Source: Rhabdothermincola salaria (lineage in GTDB: Bacteria; Actinomycetota; Acidimicrobiia; Acidimicrobiales; Acidimicrobilacustridaceae). From it: a stretch of 64,000 nucleotides of DNA. A program made the translations under genes and the position numbers. Below, piece after piece: positions 31,282 through 41,190 of this stretch (positions are counted from its first letter, which is position 1; the number at the start of each line of letters is the position of its first letter). The DNA is taken from assembly GCF_021246445.1 (NCBI RefSeq), contig NZ_JAJQXW010000001.1, positions 1,134,168 to 1,198,167 on the forward strand, written 5' to 3'. Under the pieces are notes generated by a model, which saw only the letters and a list, made by a program, of their open reading frames with translations, had not been told where the DNA came from and made no database searches.

Positions 31282-32889
31282 TCAGCCCTGCGCGGCGAGC
31301 TCGTCGGCGAGGTCGCGCAGCTTGTTCTTGGCCACCTTGTCGAGCGTGGCGCGGGGGAAGTCCTCGACCCGGTGCACCGCTCTCGGCACCTTGAAGTCGC
31401 TGAGGTTGGCGGCGCACAGCTCCATGATCTGGCGTCCGTGCTCCTCCTCGTCCGGCGCGCCGGGACCGGCGATCACGAAGGCCACCGGCACCACGTCGAG
31501 CATGTCATGGGACCGGCCCACGACCGCCACGTCGCCCACGCCCGGCACGGTGCGGATGAGGTCCTCGACCTCCTTGGCCGACACGTTCTCGCCACCGACC
31601 TTGAGCATGTCCTTGTCGCGCTCGGAGTAGATGAGCTCGCCGTGGGGACCCTGGCGCACCCGGTCGCCGGTCTTGAACCACCCGTCGTCGGTGAAGCTCT
31701 TGGCGTTGGCCTCGGGGTTGCCGTAGTACTCGAGGAAGAGCTGGATGCCACGGGTGCCGCGGATCCACAGCTCGCCGACCTCGCCCGGCGGGCAGATCTC
31801 CCCGGCGTCGTCGACGACGAGCGCTTCGTAGCCCGGTGTGGGCTTGCCCATCGACCCCTGGGGGATGAGGCGGTTGGGCACCCAGCCGGTGGCGTGGATG
31901 ACCGTCTCGGTCATGCCGTAGGCGGGGATGATGTCGACGCCGCCGAGCAGGTCGCCCATCTGGGGCATCACCAGCCCGAAGACGCCCGCCTGCAGCTTGT
32001 TCTCGGGGATGGGCTGGCCGGCCACCGCCTTGAGCACGAACGGGATGATCGAGATGTGGGTGACGTCGTGGCGGACGACGACCTCCCAGAAGCGGCTCGC
32101 CGAGAACTTGGGCTGCAACACGATGGTGCCGCCGGCCCCCAGCACGGTGGTCCACATCGACCACGTCTGGGCGTTCACGTGGAAGAACGGCAGGTAGATG
32201 AGGTACACGCCGTCGTTGTCGATGGAGATGTTCGTGGGACCCACCCGGGCCGTCCAGAGGGCGTTGGCATGGGTGTGCACCACGGCCTTGGGGCGCGAGG
32301 TGGTGCCGGAGGTGAACATGATGCCGGAGGGCAACATGGGCTCGGGCGCACGGCCCTCGAACCCATCCTCGTCGCCTCGGAGGTCGGCGAAGGCCACGAA
32401 GTCGCCGGCGGCCACGGCCGCCGCGGCCTCGTCGGCCGGCGCCTCGCCGCTGTCGTCCTCGGTCACCGCCACCCACTTCAGCGCCGGACCGCTCTCGGCC
32501 ACCAGCGCCGCGTACTGGGGTTGGGTGATGGCCGCCACCGCGCCGGTGTGGGAGATGAAGTACTCCATCTCGGCCGCCACGCTGCGCGTGTTGGTGGTGA
32601 CGCCGGCGGCGCCGAGGTGAGCGCACGCGTACCAGGCGAGGACCATCTCGGGACAGTTGTCGGCGTGGATGATCACCTTGTCGCCCTTGGCGACCCCGCG
32701 ATCGGCGAGGCCGGCCGCCAGCCGCTTGGCCTCGCCGACGAACTCGGCATAGGTCCACGTGCGCGTCTCGCCGCTGCGGGGCTCCCAGATCAGCAGCGGC
32801 TTGTCGGGCTGGCGCTGCACCCACTCGTCGAGCAGCCACGGGATGTCCTGACCCGCGAACTGGAACTGCGCCACCTTGTCGGCGTCCAT
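31282..32889 (-). CDS. AMP-dependent acyl-CoA synthetase
   Basis: A 535-residue ANL-superfamily ligase. The ATP-binding loop is TSGTTSRPKAVVHTH, then YGMTETVIHATGW and GWFKTGDRV, with KVGGENVSAKEVEDLIR in the hinge region. The C-terminal catalytic-lysine region is PRATLDKVAKNKLR. It should activate a carboxylic acid as acyl-AMP and form the CoA thioester. Chain length or aromatic nature cannot be read out. The ATG at 32889 agrees with family length. It stands alone and is divergent from the EEP gene. Confidence 0.9.
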   Translation of the reverse strand: MDADKVAQFQFAGQDIPWLLDEWVQRQPDKPLLIWEPRSGETRTWTYAEFVGEAKRLAAGLADRGVAKGDKVIIHADNCPEMVLAWYACAHLGAAGVTTNTRSVAAEMEYFISHTGAVAAITQPQYAALVAESGPALKWVAVTEDDSGEAPADEAAAAVAAGDFVAFADLRGDEDGFEGRAPEPMLPSGIMFTSGTTSRPKAVVHTHANALWTARVGPTNISIDNDGVYLIYLPFFHVNAQTWSMWTTVLGAGGTIVLQPKFSASRFWEVVVRHDVTHISIIPFVLKAVAGQPIPENKLQAGVFGLVMPQMGDLLGGVDIIPAYGMTETVIHATGWVPNRLIPQGSMGKPTPGYEALVVDDAGEICPPGEVGELWIRGTRGIQLFLEYYGNPEANAKSFTDDGWFKTGDRVRQGPHGELIYSERDKDMLKVGGENVSAKEVEDLIRTVPGVGDVAVVGRSHDMLDVVPVAFVIAGPGAPDEEEHGRQIMELCAANLSDFKVPRAVHRVEDFPRATLDKVAKNKLRDLADELAAQG

Positions 32890-33039
32890 CGATGTCCCCC
32901 TGGGAAGAGCGTTCGGGCCCTGTCACCGTCGACAGGGCGTCTCCCATTGTGTCGCGCCGCCCACCCCCACGGTGACGTCGCTCCCCTCACCCGCTTCGCC
33001 GACCCGACGAGGGTCGCCCAGAACGGGCAGGCTGAGACG

Positions 33040-33873
33040 GTGCGAGTGGCGACGTGGAACGTCCAGGGGCGGGTCGGAGACTGGCAGGACCGCCACGCGG
33101 CCATCGTGGCCGTGCTCGACGACCTGGATCCCGACGTGGTGGCCCTCCAGGAGTCCTGGGTCACCAGCGACGGGGGGACCCAAGCCGAGCAGATGGCCGC
33201 CGAGCTCGGGTGGCACGCGGTGACGGCCGCCGACCTCGCCGGCTTCGACCGGTACCCGCAGGCGCCCTACTGGGTGGTGAACGCCGTGCTGTCGCGGTGG
33301 CCGCTGGAGGTCGAGATGGCCCGGCCCCTCCGCGACGAGCGGGGCGACGCGACGTGGCGCCACGCCCTCCTGGCCCGGGTGCTGCGACCCGACGCGGAAG
33401 GGGGCCCGTTCCTGGTGGCCGGCACCCACCTCGAGCACGGGCTCGACCGCTCCGCCACCCGGATGGCCCAGGCCCGCCATCTCGCCGCCTGCGTGGCCGA
33501 AGCGCTCGGCGATCGTGCCGCCCGGACACGGGCCCTCCCGGCGGTGCTGGCCGGGGACCTCAACGCCGTCCCGTGGTCCGACGAGGTGCGTGGGCTGACG
33601 GGTGCGTCGGTCCCCCTCGTCGACGACGTCGTCTTCGTCGACGCCTGGGAGGCCGCCGGCCAGACCGGCAGGGGCGACACGTGGTCGTCGGCCAACCCGC
33701 TGGTGCCGAAGCGGGCGGTGTACCCGGACCGCCGGCTCGACTACGTGATGGTGAGCTGGCCGCGTCGGCGAAACTCCGGCCACGTGGCGGCCTGCCACCT
33801 CGCCGGCACCGAACCCGTCGACGGGGTCTGGCCCTCGGACCACTTCGCCGTGGTCACCGACGTCGACATGTGA
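33040..33873 (+). CDS. Endonuclease/exonuclease/phosphatase-family hydrolase
   Basis: A 277-residue EEP-fold protein. The core motifs are all present: VATWNVQGR, DVVALQESW (metal Glu), FLVAGTHLEHG (catalytic His), LAGDLNAVPWSDEVR (Asp-x-Asn), RLDYVMVSW and the C-terminal PSDHFAVVTDV (Ser-Asp-His). Relatives cut nucleic acids, phosphoinositides or sphingomyelin, so the substrate is open. A GTG at 33040 directly precedes the first strand. No signal peptide. Confidence 0.85.
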   Translation: MRVATWNVQGRVGDWQDRHAAIVAVLDDLDPDVVALQESWVTSDGGTQAEQMAAELGWHAVTAADLAGFDRYPQAPYWVVNAVLSRWPLEVEMARPLRDERGDATWRHALLARVLRPDAEGGPFLVAGTHLEHGLDRSATRMAQARHLAACVAEALGDRAARTRALPAVLAGDLNAVPWSDEVRGLTGASVPLVDDVVFVDAWEAAGQTGRGDTWSSANPLVPKRAVYPDRRLDYVMVSWPRRRNSGHVAACHLAGTEPVDGVWPSDHFAVVTDVDM

Positions 33874-33958
33874 GGTTCGGCTCGCGGTCGACGCGGCGTC
33901 GTCGATACCATCGGCCCAGCCGCTGACGGTGGTGGCCACGACCAGGGGGAACGAGCAC

Positions 33959-36262
33959 ATGGCCGACGGCACCGGCGCGTACGAGGGCTTCGAGGGCCAG
34001 GTCGGTCGGGTGTTCGCCACGTCCGAACCGTGGTGGCCGCCTCGCCCCACTCCCCCGCCGGGCGCCCCCAACATCGTCGTGGTCCTCGTCGACGACCTCG
34101 GCTACGCCGACCTCGGCTGCTACGGCAGCGAGATCGCCACCCCGAACATCGACGCCCTGGCCGCCTCGGGCCTCCGCTACACGAACTACCACGCCACGCC
34201 CATGTGCTCGCCGACCCGCGCGTCGCTGCTCAGCGGCATGGAGCCCCACCTCGCCGGGGTGGGCACCGTGGCCCACTCCGATCCGGGCTTCCCCGGCTAC
34301 GCCATGGAGCTGGCCGACGACGTGGCCACGCTCCCCGAGACCCTGCGGGCCGCCGGCTACGCCACCTACATGGTCGGCAAGTGGCACCTCAGCAAGGACT
34401 CCGGCCAATCCGATGCTGGACCGAGGTCGTCGTGGCCCTGCCAGAAGGGCTTCGACCGCTTCTACGGGGTGCTCGACGCCTTCACCAACCTGCACCACCC
34501 CCATCGGCTGGTCTGCGACAACACACCGGTCGAGGTCGATGCCTACCCCGAGGGCTACTACTTCACCGACGACATCACCGACGAGGCGATCGCCATGATC
34601 AAGGCGGGCAAGGCGGCCGATCCCACCAAGCCGTTCTTCGCCTACGTGGCCCACGGGGCCGTGCACGCCCCGTTGCACGCCCCCGCCGACGCCATCGCCG
34701 AGCAACGGGGCCGTTACGACCTCGGCTGGGACGCCCTCCGCGAGGAGCGCTATCGGCGCCAGCTCGAGCTCGGGATCGTGCCCGAAGGGGTGGAGCTGGC
34801 CCCCCGCAACCGCGAGACCGGCAACGAGGTCCAGCCATGGGACTCGCTCTCCGACGACGAGCGCGAGCTGTTCGCCCGCCACATGGAGGTGTACGCGGCC
34901 ATGGTCGAGTCGGTCGATGCATCCACGGGGCGGATCCTGGCTGCACTCGAGGAGATCGGCGAGCTCGACAACACCCTCGTCGTCTTCACGTCCGACAACG
35001 GCGCCTCCCGCGAAGGCGAACTGGTCGGCACGAGCTCCTACATGGTCCACCTGCTCAACGGCGACGACGTGGCCGCCGACCGGGCCCGCCTCGACCTGCT
35101 CGGGGGCCCGCAGACCTCACCGCACTACCCGCGGGGCTGGGCCATGGCCGGAAACACCCCGTTCCGCCTCTACAAGATCAACACCCACGCCGGGGGGCAC
35201 ACGGTGCCGTTCGTCGTGAGCTGGCCGCGCCGTCTCACCGAGGGGGGCGGCACGCTGCGCCGCCAGTACGCCCACGTCTCGGACCTCATGCCCACGTTCC
35301 TCGAGCTCACCGGCGTGACCCCGCTCACCGAGCGCGATGGGAGGCCGGCCAAGCCCATCACCGGGTGCTCGATGGCCCCCACCCTCTTCGACCCCGAGGC
35401 GCCGGCGCAACGCACCGAAGCGGTCTACGAGATGATCGGCCACCGGGGCTACTACCGCGACGGGTGGGAGGTCGTGACCCTTCACCAACCCTGGACCCCG
35501 TTCGACGACAGCGAGTGGGAGCTGTACCACCTCGCCGACGACCCCACCGAGCTGAGAAACCTGGCCGCCGAACAGCCCGAGAAGACCGCCGAGCTGGCCC
35601 GGGCCTGGGAGGCCGCGGCATGGGCCACGCAGATCTTCCCCCTCGACGAGGGCACCGGTCTCAAGTACGTCCTGCGGCCACCCCACACCGACGTGGTGCG
35701 CGCCCCGCTCACCATCTGGCCGGGCACCCCCACCCTCGAGCGGTGGCGGTCCCTGCAGCTGGTGTGGATGTGCAGCGTGGACATCACCGCCCGGCTCCAC
35801 GTCACCGAGGGCGACCACGGCACCCTGGTGGCCCACGGCGACCAGAGCGGCGGCTACGCCCTCTATGTGCTGGAGGGGGGCCTCCCGGCGCTGCGCCACA
35901 ACGACGGGCGGGGCACCATGACCCAGGTGACGGGGCCCGCGGTGGGGCCCGGCGACCACGAGGTCACCGCCCACCTGTCGGCCATCGGCAACGGCCAGTG
36001 GCGGATCACCATCGAGGTCGACGGCGTGGCCGGACCCGAGTCGGCCGAGGTCCCCCTCCTGTACGGCATGGCGCCGTTCGAGGGCATCTCGGTCGGTCGC
36101 GACCCACGCTCACCGGTGTGCTGGGACCTGTTCCGCGAGCACGGCTCCTACCCCTACTCGGGCCAGCTCCGGTCCGTCACCTACACCCCGGGCGACGGAC
36201 CGCCCGATCAGCCCGACGACGTCGTGGACCTGCTGCGCAAGCTGGGCGCCAAGTACGACTGA
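33959..36262 (+). CDS. Arylsulfatase (type I sulfatase)
   Basis: A 767-residue sulfatase. The formylglycine signature is Cys83-Ser-Pro85-Thr-Arg87 in MCSPTRASLLSG; the cysteine must be oxidised to formylglycine. Metal-binding VVLVDDLGYADLG at 41-53, MVGKWHLS, TSDNGAS and GGHTVPFVVSWP complete the active site. About 200 extra residues at the C-terminus after the standard sulfatase region form a beta-rich domain (AVGPGDHEVTAHLSAIGNGQ). ATG 33959 has AGGGGGA eight bases upstream, better than the frame's earlier start. There is no signal peptide, so it is probably cytoplasmic, and no formylglycine-generating enzyme is in the window. Confidence 0.93.
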   Translation: MADGTGAYEGFEGQVGRVFATSEPWWPPRPTPPPGAPNIVVVLVDDLGYADLGCYGSEIATPNIDALAASGLRYTNYHATPMCSPTRASLLSGMEPHLAGVGTVAHSDPGFPGYAMELADDVATLPETLRAAGYATYMVGKWHLSKDSGQSDAGPRSSWPCQKGFDRFYGVLDAFTNLHHPHRLVCDNTPVEVDAYPEGYYFTDDITDEAIAMIKAGKAADPTKPFFAYVAHGAVHAPLHAPADAIAEQRGRYDLGWDALREERYRRQLELGIVPEGVELAPRNRETGNEVQPWDSLSDDERELFARHMEVYAAMVESVDASTGRILAALEEIGELDNTLVVFTSDNGASREGELVGTSSYMVHLLNGDDVAADRARLDLLGGPQTSPHYPRGWAMAGNTPFRLYKINTHAGGHTVPFVVSWPRRLTEGGGTLRRQYAHVSDLMPTFLELTGVTPLTERDGRPAKPITGCSMAPTLFDPEAPAQRTEAVYEMIGHRGYYRDGWEVVTLHQPWTPFDDSEWELYHLADDPTELRNLAAEQPEKTAELARAWEAAAWATQIFPLDEGTGLKYVLRPPHTDVVRAPLTIWPGTPTLERWRSLQLVWMCSVDITARLHVTEGDHGTLVAHGDQSGGYALYVLEGGLPALRHNDGRGTMTQVTGPAVGPGDHEVTAHLSAIGNGQWRITIEVDGVAGPESAEVPLLYGMAPFEGISVGRDPRSPVCWDLFREHGSYPYSGQLRSVTYTPGDGPPDQPDDVVDLLRKLGAKYD

Positions 36263-36312
36263 TCCACGCCACGGCAGGGAACCCTCACCCCTCCAACGGG
36301 TAGGTCGGGGGC

Positions 36313-36786
36313 ATGCCCCCCTCTTCGTCCCCTCCCAGTTACCCGGCGTCGGCCACCGACGCAGGCACCGACCCCGTCGTCTTCCCGTTCGGCCACGACC
36401 GCCGCTTCGCCCTCGCCGCGCTGGCGTTCGGCGTGACGGACCGCACCGCCCGGGTCGAGGTCCACCAGGACCGCCTGGTGGCCCGCTTCGGGCCGTGGAC
36501 CGTCGACACGCCGTTGTCGAACGTGTCCTCGGCCACGGTGTCCGGGCCCTTCAGCTGGTGGAAGGTCGCCGGACCAGCCCACCTGTCGTTCTCCGACCGT
36601 GGCCTCACCTTCGCCACCACCAACGCCCGGGGGGTGTGCCTCACCTTCCACGAGCCGGTGACGGGCATCGATCCCCTCGGGGCCGTCCGCCACCCGGGCC
36701 TCACCGTCACCGTGGCCGAACCCCACGTCCTGGCCGACCTCCTGGATCGAGCGGCCCGCACCGAGGACGAGGGGACGGATCGATGA
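36313..36786 (+). CDS. Conserved actinobacterial hypothetical protein, PH-like
   Basis: A 157-residue soluble protein with a strand-rich centre (ARVEVHQDRLVARFGPWTVD, then SFSDRGLTFATTNARGVCLT) and FEPV-like EPVTGIDPLGAVRHPGLTVTV. The pattern is familiar from unnamed actinobacterial proteins and looks like a PH-type beta barrel. No function known. Its stop overlaps the start of the flavodoxin-like gene (ATGA at 36783-36786), so the two are translated together. Confidence 0.65.
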   Translation: MPPSSSPPSYPASATDAGTDPVVFPFGHDRRFALAALAFGVTDRTARVEVHQDRLVARFGPWTVDTPLSNVSSATVSGPFSWWKVAGPAHLSFSDRGLTFATTNARGVCLTFHEPVTGIDPLGAVRHPGLTVTVAEPHVLADLLDRAARTEDEGTDR

Positions 36787-37403
36787 GCGAGTCGGAGCCG
36801 CTGACCGCCTTCGGGCTCAACTGCAGCCTCAAGGGCACCGACGCCGGACCATCGAGCACCCACCTGTTGCTGACCGAGGTCATGGAGGCGTTCGGCGGCC
36901 ACGGTGTGCACTCGCTCGGCATCGAGCGGGTCGTCGACCACGACGTCCGGCCCGGTGTGACGAGCGACGAGGGCCACGGCGACGAATGGCCGGTCCTGCG
37001 CGACAAGGTGCTGGCCGCCGACATCCTCGTGCTGGGCACACCGATCTGGCTGGGTCACGCCGCCAGTCCCGCTCAACGGGTGCTCGAGCGCCTCGACGCC
37101 TTCCTCGCCGAGTTCGACGACCGGGGACGTCCCGTCGCCTTCGACAAGGTGGCGGTGGTGGCAGTCGTCGGCAACGAGGACGGTGCTCACCACGTGAGCG
37201 CCGAGCTCTTCCAGGGGTTGAACGACGTGGGCTTCACCATTCCCGCCCAGGGCGTCACCTACTGGGTGGGCGAGGCCATGCACGGCACCGACTACCAGGA
37301 CCTCCCGGATGGCAGCGAGAAGACCCGCACCACCACGAGGACGGTGGCGGCCAACGGCGCCCACCTGGCGCGTTCGCTGCGCGGGGAGGGCTACCCGGCC
37401 TGA
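36783..37403 (+). CDS. NADPH-dependent FMN reductase/flavodoxin-fold protein
   Basis: A 206-residue flavodoxin-fold protein: AFGLNCSLKGTDAGPSSTHLL is the FMN-phosphate loop region, ADILVLGTPIWLGHAASPAQR the second FMN-binding loop, and KVAVVAVVGNEDGAHHVSAEL the third. These are the motifs of the NADPH-dependent FMN reductase/WrbA-like group. It may reduce FMN, quinones or azo compounds. Coupled by ATGA overlap to the preceding PH-like gene; convergent with marR. Confidence 0.82.
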   Translation: MSESEPLTAFGLNCSLKGTDAGPSSTHLLLTEVMEAFGGHGVHSLGIERVVDHDVRPGVTSDEGHGDEWPVLRDKVLAADILVLGTPIWLGHAASPAQRVLERLDAFLAEFDDRGRPVAFDKVAVVAVVGNEDGAHHVSAELFQGLNDVGFTIPAQGVTYWVGEAMHGTDYQDLPDGSEKTRTTTRTVAANGAHLARSLRGEGYPA

Positions 37404-37452
37404 CGGAGCGGCCGACCATCCCGTGGGGACCGCACCGGCCGGGTGGCGACGT

Positions 37453-37941
37453 TCAGGGGGCCGCGGCTCGCGCCGGGGCCCCGGCCGCGTCTCGCTGGGC
37501 CCGGCCCTGGAGCACGGCGGCGCAGGCGTCGGCCAGAGCGGCGACCTGAGCCGGGTCCAGGTGGTCGAGGAACGCCTGTCGGACCCCTGCGACATGGTCG
37601 GGAGCGGCCGCATCGAGGCGAGCCCGGCCCTCGGAGGTGAGCACCGCGAGGATCACGCGTCGGTCGTCGGAGGACGGTTCACGGGCCACGAGACCGGCCT
37701 TCACGAGCCCGTCGAGACGGCGGGTGAGCCCACTCGGCGAGAGGTGGAGGTGGGCGGCGAGGTCACACATCCGCAGGTGGTCGCCCGGAGCCTCCGACAG
37801 CGCCACCAGCACGGCGTAGTCGCCGGCGGTGACGCCGTGCCGGGCCACGAGGTCGTTCTCGAGCTCGGCGAGCACGTCGGCGTGCACCCCGAGGAGTCCT
37901 CGCCACGCCGCCATCTCGGTGTCGTCGAGCCACTCGGTCAT
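37453..37941 (-). CDS. MarR-family transcriptional regulator
   Basis: A 162-residue winged-helix protein. The helix-turn-helix is MCDLAAHLHLSPSGLTRRLDGLV and the wing is REPSSDDRRVILAVLTSEG, the standard MarR signature. ATG 37941. It is divergent from a YceI gene, and two copies of TTGTGNTCACAA in the shared region are very likely its operators, so it probably represses both itself and the YceI gene until a ligand or oxidant releases it. Confidence 0.92.
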   Translation of the reverse strand: MTEWLDDTEMAAWRGLLGVHADVLAELENDLVARHGVTAGDYAVLVALSEAPGDHLRMCDLAAHLHLSPSGLTRRLDGLVKAGLVAREPSSDDRRVILAVLTSEGRARLDAAAPDHVAGVRQAFLDHLDPAQVAALADACAAVLQGRAQRDAAGAPARAAAP

Positions 37942-37981
37942 GCCCCCAGCGTAGCCCGCCGCACATTTCTCCCCACAAAGG

Positions 37982-37993
37982 TTGTGATCACAA
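37982..37993. promoter_or_regulatory. MarR-type operator 1, TTGTGATCACAA
   Basis: A perfect 12-base palindrome 40 bases upstream of the marR ATG. Together with the near-identical copy 28 bases away it marks the operator of the divergent marR/yceI pair. MarR proteins often bind TTGTnnnnACAA-like sites. Confidence 0.75.
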
Positions 37994-38009
37994 TCTCTTC
38001 CGGCAATAC

Positions 38010-38021
38010 TTGTGCTCACAA
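38010..38021. promoter_or_regulatory. MarR-type operator 2, TTGTGCTCACAA
   Basis: Differs from operator 1 by a single central base. The two centres are 28 bases apart, close to an integral number of helical turns, so two dimers could sit on one face of the DNA. It ends 55 bases before the YceI start, where it would cover the promoter. Confidence 0.75.
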
Positions 38022-38076
38022 TCACCACGGACGAGCGGCAGTCGCCGCCACCGACCCCCCCACACAGGAGCGCACC

Positions 38077-38640
38077 ATGGCCTCGATCCACGACCTCACC
38101 CCCGGCACCTGGGACGTCGACCCCTCCCACACCACCGTCGGCTTCGTCGGCCGCCACCTCATGATCACCAAGGTGCGAGGTCGCTTCAGCGGGGTCACCG
38201 GCACCGTCACCGTGGCCGAGGACCGAACGCAGTCCTCGGTGACGGCCACCATCGACATGGCCTCGGTCGACACCCGCGACGAGGGCCGCGACGCCCACCT
38301 GCGCGGCGAGGACTTCTTCGACGTCGAGCACCACCCCACCATGACGTTCGCCAGCACCGAGGTGCGCCAGGACGGCGGGGACTTCGTGCTCGTCGGCGAC
38401 CTCACCATCAAGGGCGTCACCAAGCCGGTGGAGCTCGAGCTCGAGTTCGACGGCGTCAGCGGCGACCCGTGGGGCGGCACCCGCGCCGGCTTCACCGCCA
38501 AGGGCGAGGTCAACCGCAAGGACTGGGGCCTCGAGTGGAACGTGGCCCTCGAGACCGGCGGGGTGCTCGTCGGCGACAAGATCAAGATCGAGCTCGACGT
38601 GCAGGTCGTCCAGCACGTCGAAGAGCCCGCCAACGCCTGA
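38077..38640 (+). CDS. YceI-family lipid-binding protein
   Basis: A 187-residue YceI protein without a signal peptide. The lipocalin-like barrel runs from GTWDVDPSHTTVGFVGRHLM through KVRGRFSGVTG, SVDTRDEGRDAHLRGEDFFD, and GDLTIKGVTKPVELELEF to NRKDWGLEWN. YceI proteins bind polyisoprenoid or amide lipids. ATG 38077 has AGGAG eight bases upstream. Divergent from marR with two matching operators and followed by a strong terminator, so it is a single-gene, MarR-controlled transcript. Confidence 0.93.
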   Translation: MASIHDLTPGTWDVDPSHTTVGFVGRHLMITKVRGRFSGVTGTVTVAEDRTQSSVTATIDMASVDTRDEGRDAHLRGEDFFDVEHHPTMTFASTEVRQDGGDFVLVGDLTIKGVTKPVELELEFDGVSGDPWGGTRAGFTAKGEVNRKDWGLEWNVALETGGVLVGDKIKIELDVQVVQHVEEPANA

Positions 38641-38662
38641 TCCGGCGGGCCGGCAGACCTGA

Positions 38663-38703
38663 CGCGACGAGGCCCTCCCGACGCCCGGGAGGGCCTCGTC
38701 GCG
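38663..38703. terminator. Strong hairpin terminator between yceI and the P450 gene
   Basis: CGCGACGAGGCCCTCCCG (38663-38680) pairs perfectly with 38686-38703 around a 5-base loop. The 18-bp stem lies between convergent genes, so it can serve both. Confidence 0.88.
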
Positions 38704-38731
38704 CGTTCGTGGTCGACCGCGCCAGGGCCGG

Positions 38732-39991
38732 TCAGTGCGCCGGACGGATCGCCGACCAGGTGATCGGCAGCTCGGCGAAGCCGTCGATGAGGTTCGAGTT
38801 GACCCGCGGGAAGGTGGCGGGATCGCCCACGACCTCGAGCCCCTCGAAGCGGGTGAGGATGGCCTCGAACATGATGCGGGCCTCGAGGCGGGCGAGGCTC
38901 GCCCCCAGGCAGAAGTGTGGGCCGCCCGCACCGAACGCGACGTGGTCGTTGGGGTCACGGGTGAGGTCGAGGCGGTCGGGCTCGGCGAAGGCCCGCTCGT
39001 CCCGGTTGGCCGAGGCATAGACCATGAGGACGCGCTCGCCCGCGGAGATCGATCGGCCACCGAGCTCGACGTCGGTGACCGGCGTTCGCGTGAAGTGCAC
39101 CACCGGGGTGACGAAGCGGAGCAGCTCCTCGATGGCCGTGGGCAGCTGGTCGAGGTTGCCGCGCAGCCACTCCAGCTGCTCGGGGTCCTGCAGCAGGGCC
39201 AGCGTGCCGGTCGTGATGAGGTTCCGGGTCGTCTCGCTGCCGGCGTTCTGCAGCAGCATGAAGAACACCTCGATCTGGAACTTCGTCAGCTTCTCACCGT
39301 CCACCTCGGCGGCGAGCAGGACGCTCATGAGGTCGTCGCGCGGCTCGCGCTCGCGCTGCGACGCCAGGTCGTCGGCGTACATGAACATCTCGGTCATGGC
39401 CTGAGTCCGCTGCTCGGCGGTGACCGCCGGGTCGAACCCGAAGGTGCGCTCGGTCCAGTCGAACACCATGGCGCGGTCCTGCTCGGGGACGCCCACCATG
39501 TCGGCGATGACGTGGAGGGGCAGCCACAGGGCCAGGTCGTGCACGAGGTCGCAGCCGTCGCGGCCGGCCAGGTCGTCGATGATGGCGTCGGTGCGCTCGC
39601 GCAACCGGTCGGAGAGATCGGCCACGCGCCGGGGCGTGAAGCCCTTGTTCACCAGCTTGCGGAGCTTGATGTGCTCCGGGGCGTCCTTGCTGATCAACAG
39701 CTCGGAGGAGCCGCCACCCTCGGCGTCGCCCATCCGACCGTCGTCGAGGAAGGGGTCGGGGGCGTTGTGGAACGTGACGGAGTCCCGCGACACCCGTTGC
39801 ACGTCGTCGTGGCGGGTGACGGCCCAGTAGCCACCCGGATAGGCGGGGTGGTCGTGGTGCGACACCGGGTCGTTGTCGCGCAACCAGCGGTAGTACTCGT
39901 AGGGAACGCCGTGGTCGTAGGTGCGTGGATCGTGCAGTGACGGTGCGGCATCGGTCGCCGCCGTCCCGCCGACGTCGGTCGTGGTCGTCAT
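38732..39991 (-). CDS. Cytochrome P450
   Basis: A 419-residue class I-type bacterial P450. The heme loop is [16 protein letters not shown] with the thiolate ligand Cys361. The I-helix is [10 protein letters not shown] (250-255 AGSETT), and the ExxR pair is Glu289-x-x-Arg292. The overall pattern ([36 protein letters not shown]) resembles actinobacterial P450s that hydroxylate steroid side chains or other lipids, but this is only a suggestion. It needs a ferredoxin and reductase, not found next to it. The nitronate monooxygenase gene is 37 bases upstream on the same strand. Confidence 0.93.
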   Translation of the reverse strand: MTTTTDVGGTAATDAAPSLHDPRTYDHGVPYEYYRWLRDNDPVSHHDHPAYPGGYWAVTRHDDVQRVSRDSVTFHNAPDPFLDDGRMGDAEGGGSSELLISKDAPEHIKLRKLVNKGFTPRRVADLSDRLRERTDAIIDDLAGRDGCDLVHDLALWLPLHVIADMVGVPEQDRAMVFDWTERTFGFDPAVTAEQRTQAMTEMFMYADDLASQREREPRDDLMSVLLAAEVDGEKLTKFQIEVFFMLLQNAGSETTRNLITTGTLALLQDPEQLEWLRGNLDQLPTAIEELLRFVTPVVHFTRTPVTDVELGGRSISAGERVLMVYASANRDERAFAEPDRLDLTRDPNDHVAFGAGGPHFCLGASLARLEARIMFEAILTRFEGLEVVGDPATFPRVNSNLIDGFAELPITWSAIRPAH

Positions 39992-40028
39992 CGTGTCTCC
40001 TTCGCAGGCCTCGTGAGCACCAGTGCGG

Positions 40029-41159
40029 TCAATCCTCGGCGAGGAGGCCGTTGAGCCGCTCGGTGGTCTCGATCCACTCTTCCACCATCTCGAGCACCAG
40101 GTCCTTGGAAGGGCGGACCTTGTTCATCCGCCCGACGATCTGGCCGACCGGGTAGCCGATCAGCTCCTTGGCGTGGGCCCGCTGGGTGCGGCGCCCGGCC
40201 TCCTGGTGCAGGATGCCCTGCAGGGGCATCGGGAGCGTGCCAGGCGAGTCCGGCCCCTCCCAGGCATCGGTCCAGGCGGTGCGCAGCTGACGGGCCGGCT
40301 TGCCGGTCATGGCCCGCGAGCGCACGGTGTCGCGGGACGTGGCGGCCAGCATGTTCTCGAGCGCCTCCGGGCCGGTGTCGGCCTCGCTCACGGTGAGCCA
40401 CATCGAACCCGTCCACACCCCCTGGGCGCCCAGGGCCAGGGCGGCCGCCATCTGGCGGCCGGTGGCGATGCCGCCGGCGGCCAGCACGGGCACGTCGGGG
40501 CCGACGGCGTCGACCACCTCGGGCACGAGCACCATCGTGGAGATCTCGCCGCAGTGGCCGCCGGCCTCGGTGCCCTGGGCGACGATGACATCGACGCCGA
40601 TGCCCACCTGTCGCTCGGCGTGCACCTTGGAGCCGCACAGGCCCCCGACCAGCATCCCGGCGGCATGGGCCTGCTCGATGACGTACGGCGGGGGCGGGCC
40701 GAGGGCGTTGACGATCATCTTGACGTTGGCGGCGTGGTCGAGGCAGACCTGCACCTGGTTGGGGCCCATCTCGTCGACGCCCAGACCGGCCGCGGCGACC
40801 GGCGCGTGGTCGTCGAGCTCGGGAGGCAGCTCGGGCACCTCGTAGCGATCCAGGAGCTCGTCCACGAACTGGCGGTGCTGCTCGGGGATCATGGCATCGA
40901 GCGACTGGAACGACGCCTCGTCACCGCCGCCCTTGCCCACGTAGTTCACCGGCATGGCGAAGTCGACGCCGTAGGGTTTGTCGCCGACGTGCTCGTCGAT
41001 CCAGTTGAGCTCGATCTCGAGTCGTTCGGGCCCGTAGGCCAGGGCCCCGAGCACGCCGAAGCCACCGGCGTTGGTCACGGCGGCGACGACGTCGCGACAG
41101 TGCGAGAAGGCGAAGATCGGGAACTCGATGCCGAGGCGTTCGGCGATGGGCGTGCTCAT
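40029..41159 (-). CDS. Nitronate monooxygenase (2-nitropropane dioxygenase family)
   Basis: A 376-residue FMN-dependent TIM-barrel protein: [27 protein letters not shown] at the N-terminus, [20 protein letters not shown] with the conserved His and phosphate-binding Gly, and [28 protein letters not shown] near the C-terminus. Members oxidise nitronates, or act as enoyl reductase-like flavoproteins. Upstream of the P450 gene in one probable transcript, and divergent from the alcohol dehydrogenase gene. Confidence 0.9.
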   Translation of the reverse strand: MSTPIAERLGIEFPIFAFSHCRDVVAAVTNAGGFGVLGALAYGPERLEIELNWIDEHVGDKPYGVDFAMPVNYVGKGGGDEASFQSLDAMIPEQHRQFVDELLDRYEVPELPPELDDHAPVAAAGLGVDEMGPNQVQVCLDHAANVKMIVNALGPPPPYVIEQAHAAGMLVGGLCGSKVHAERQVGIGVDVIVAQGTEAGGHCGEISTMVLVPEVVDAVGPDVPVLAAGGIATGRQMAAALALGAQGVWTGSMWLTVSEADTGPEALENMLAATSRDTVRSRAMTGKPARQLRTAWTDAWEGPDSPGTLPMPLQGILHQEAGRRTQRAHAKELIGYPVGQIVGRMNKVRPSKDLVLEMVEEWIETTERLNGLLAED

Positions 41160-41190
41160 GGTGGTTGCTCCCCTCGTGGGCCGTCTCCGG

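Noticed and set aside
31372-33039. Long upstream extension of the EEP hydrolase frame
   Set aside because: This part is antisense to the acyl-CoA synthetase and has no fold; the EEP domain itself starts at the GTG at 33040.
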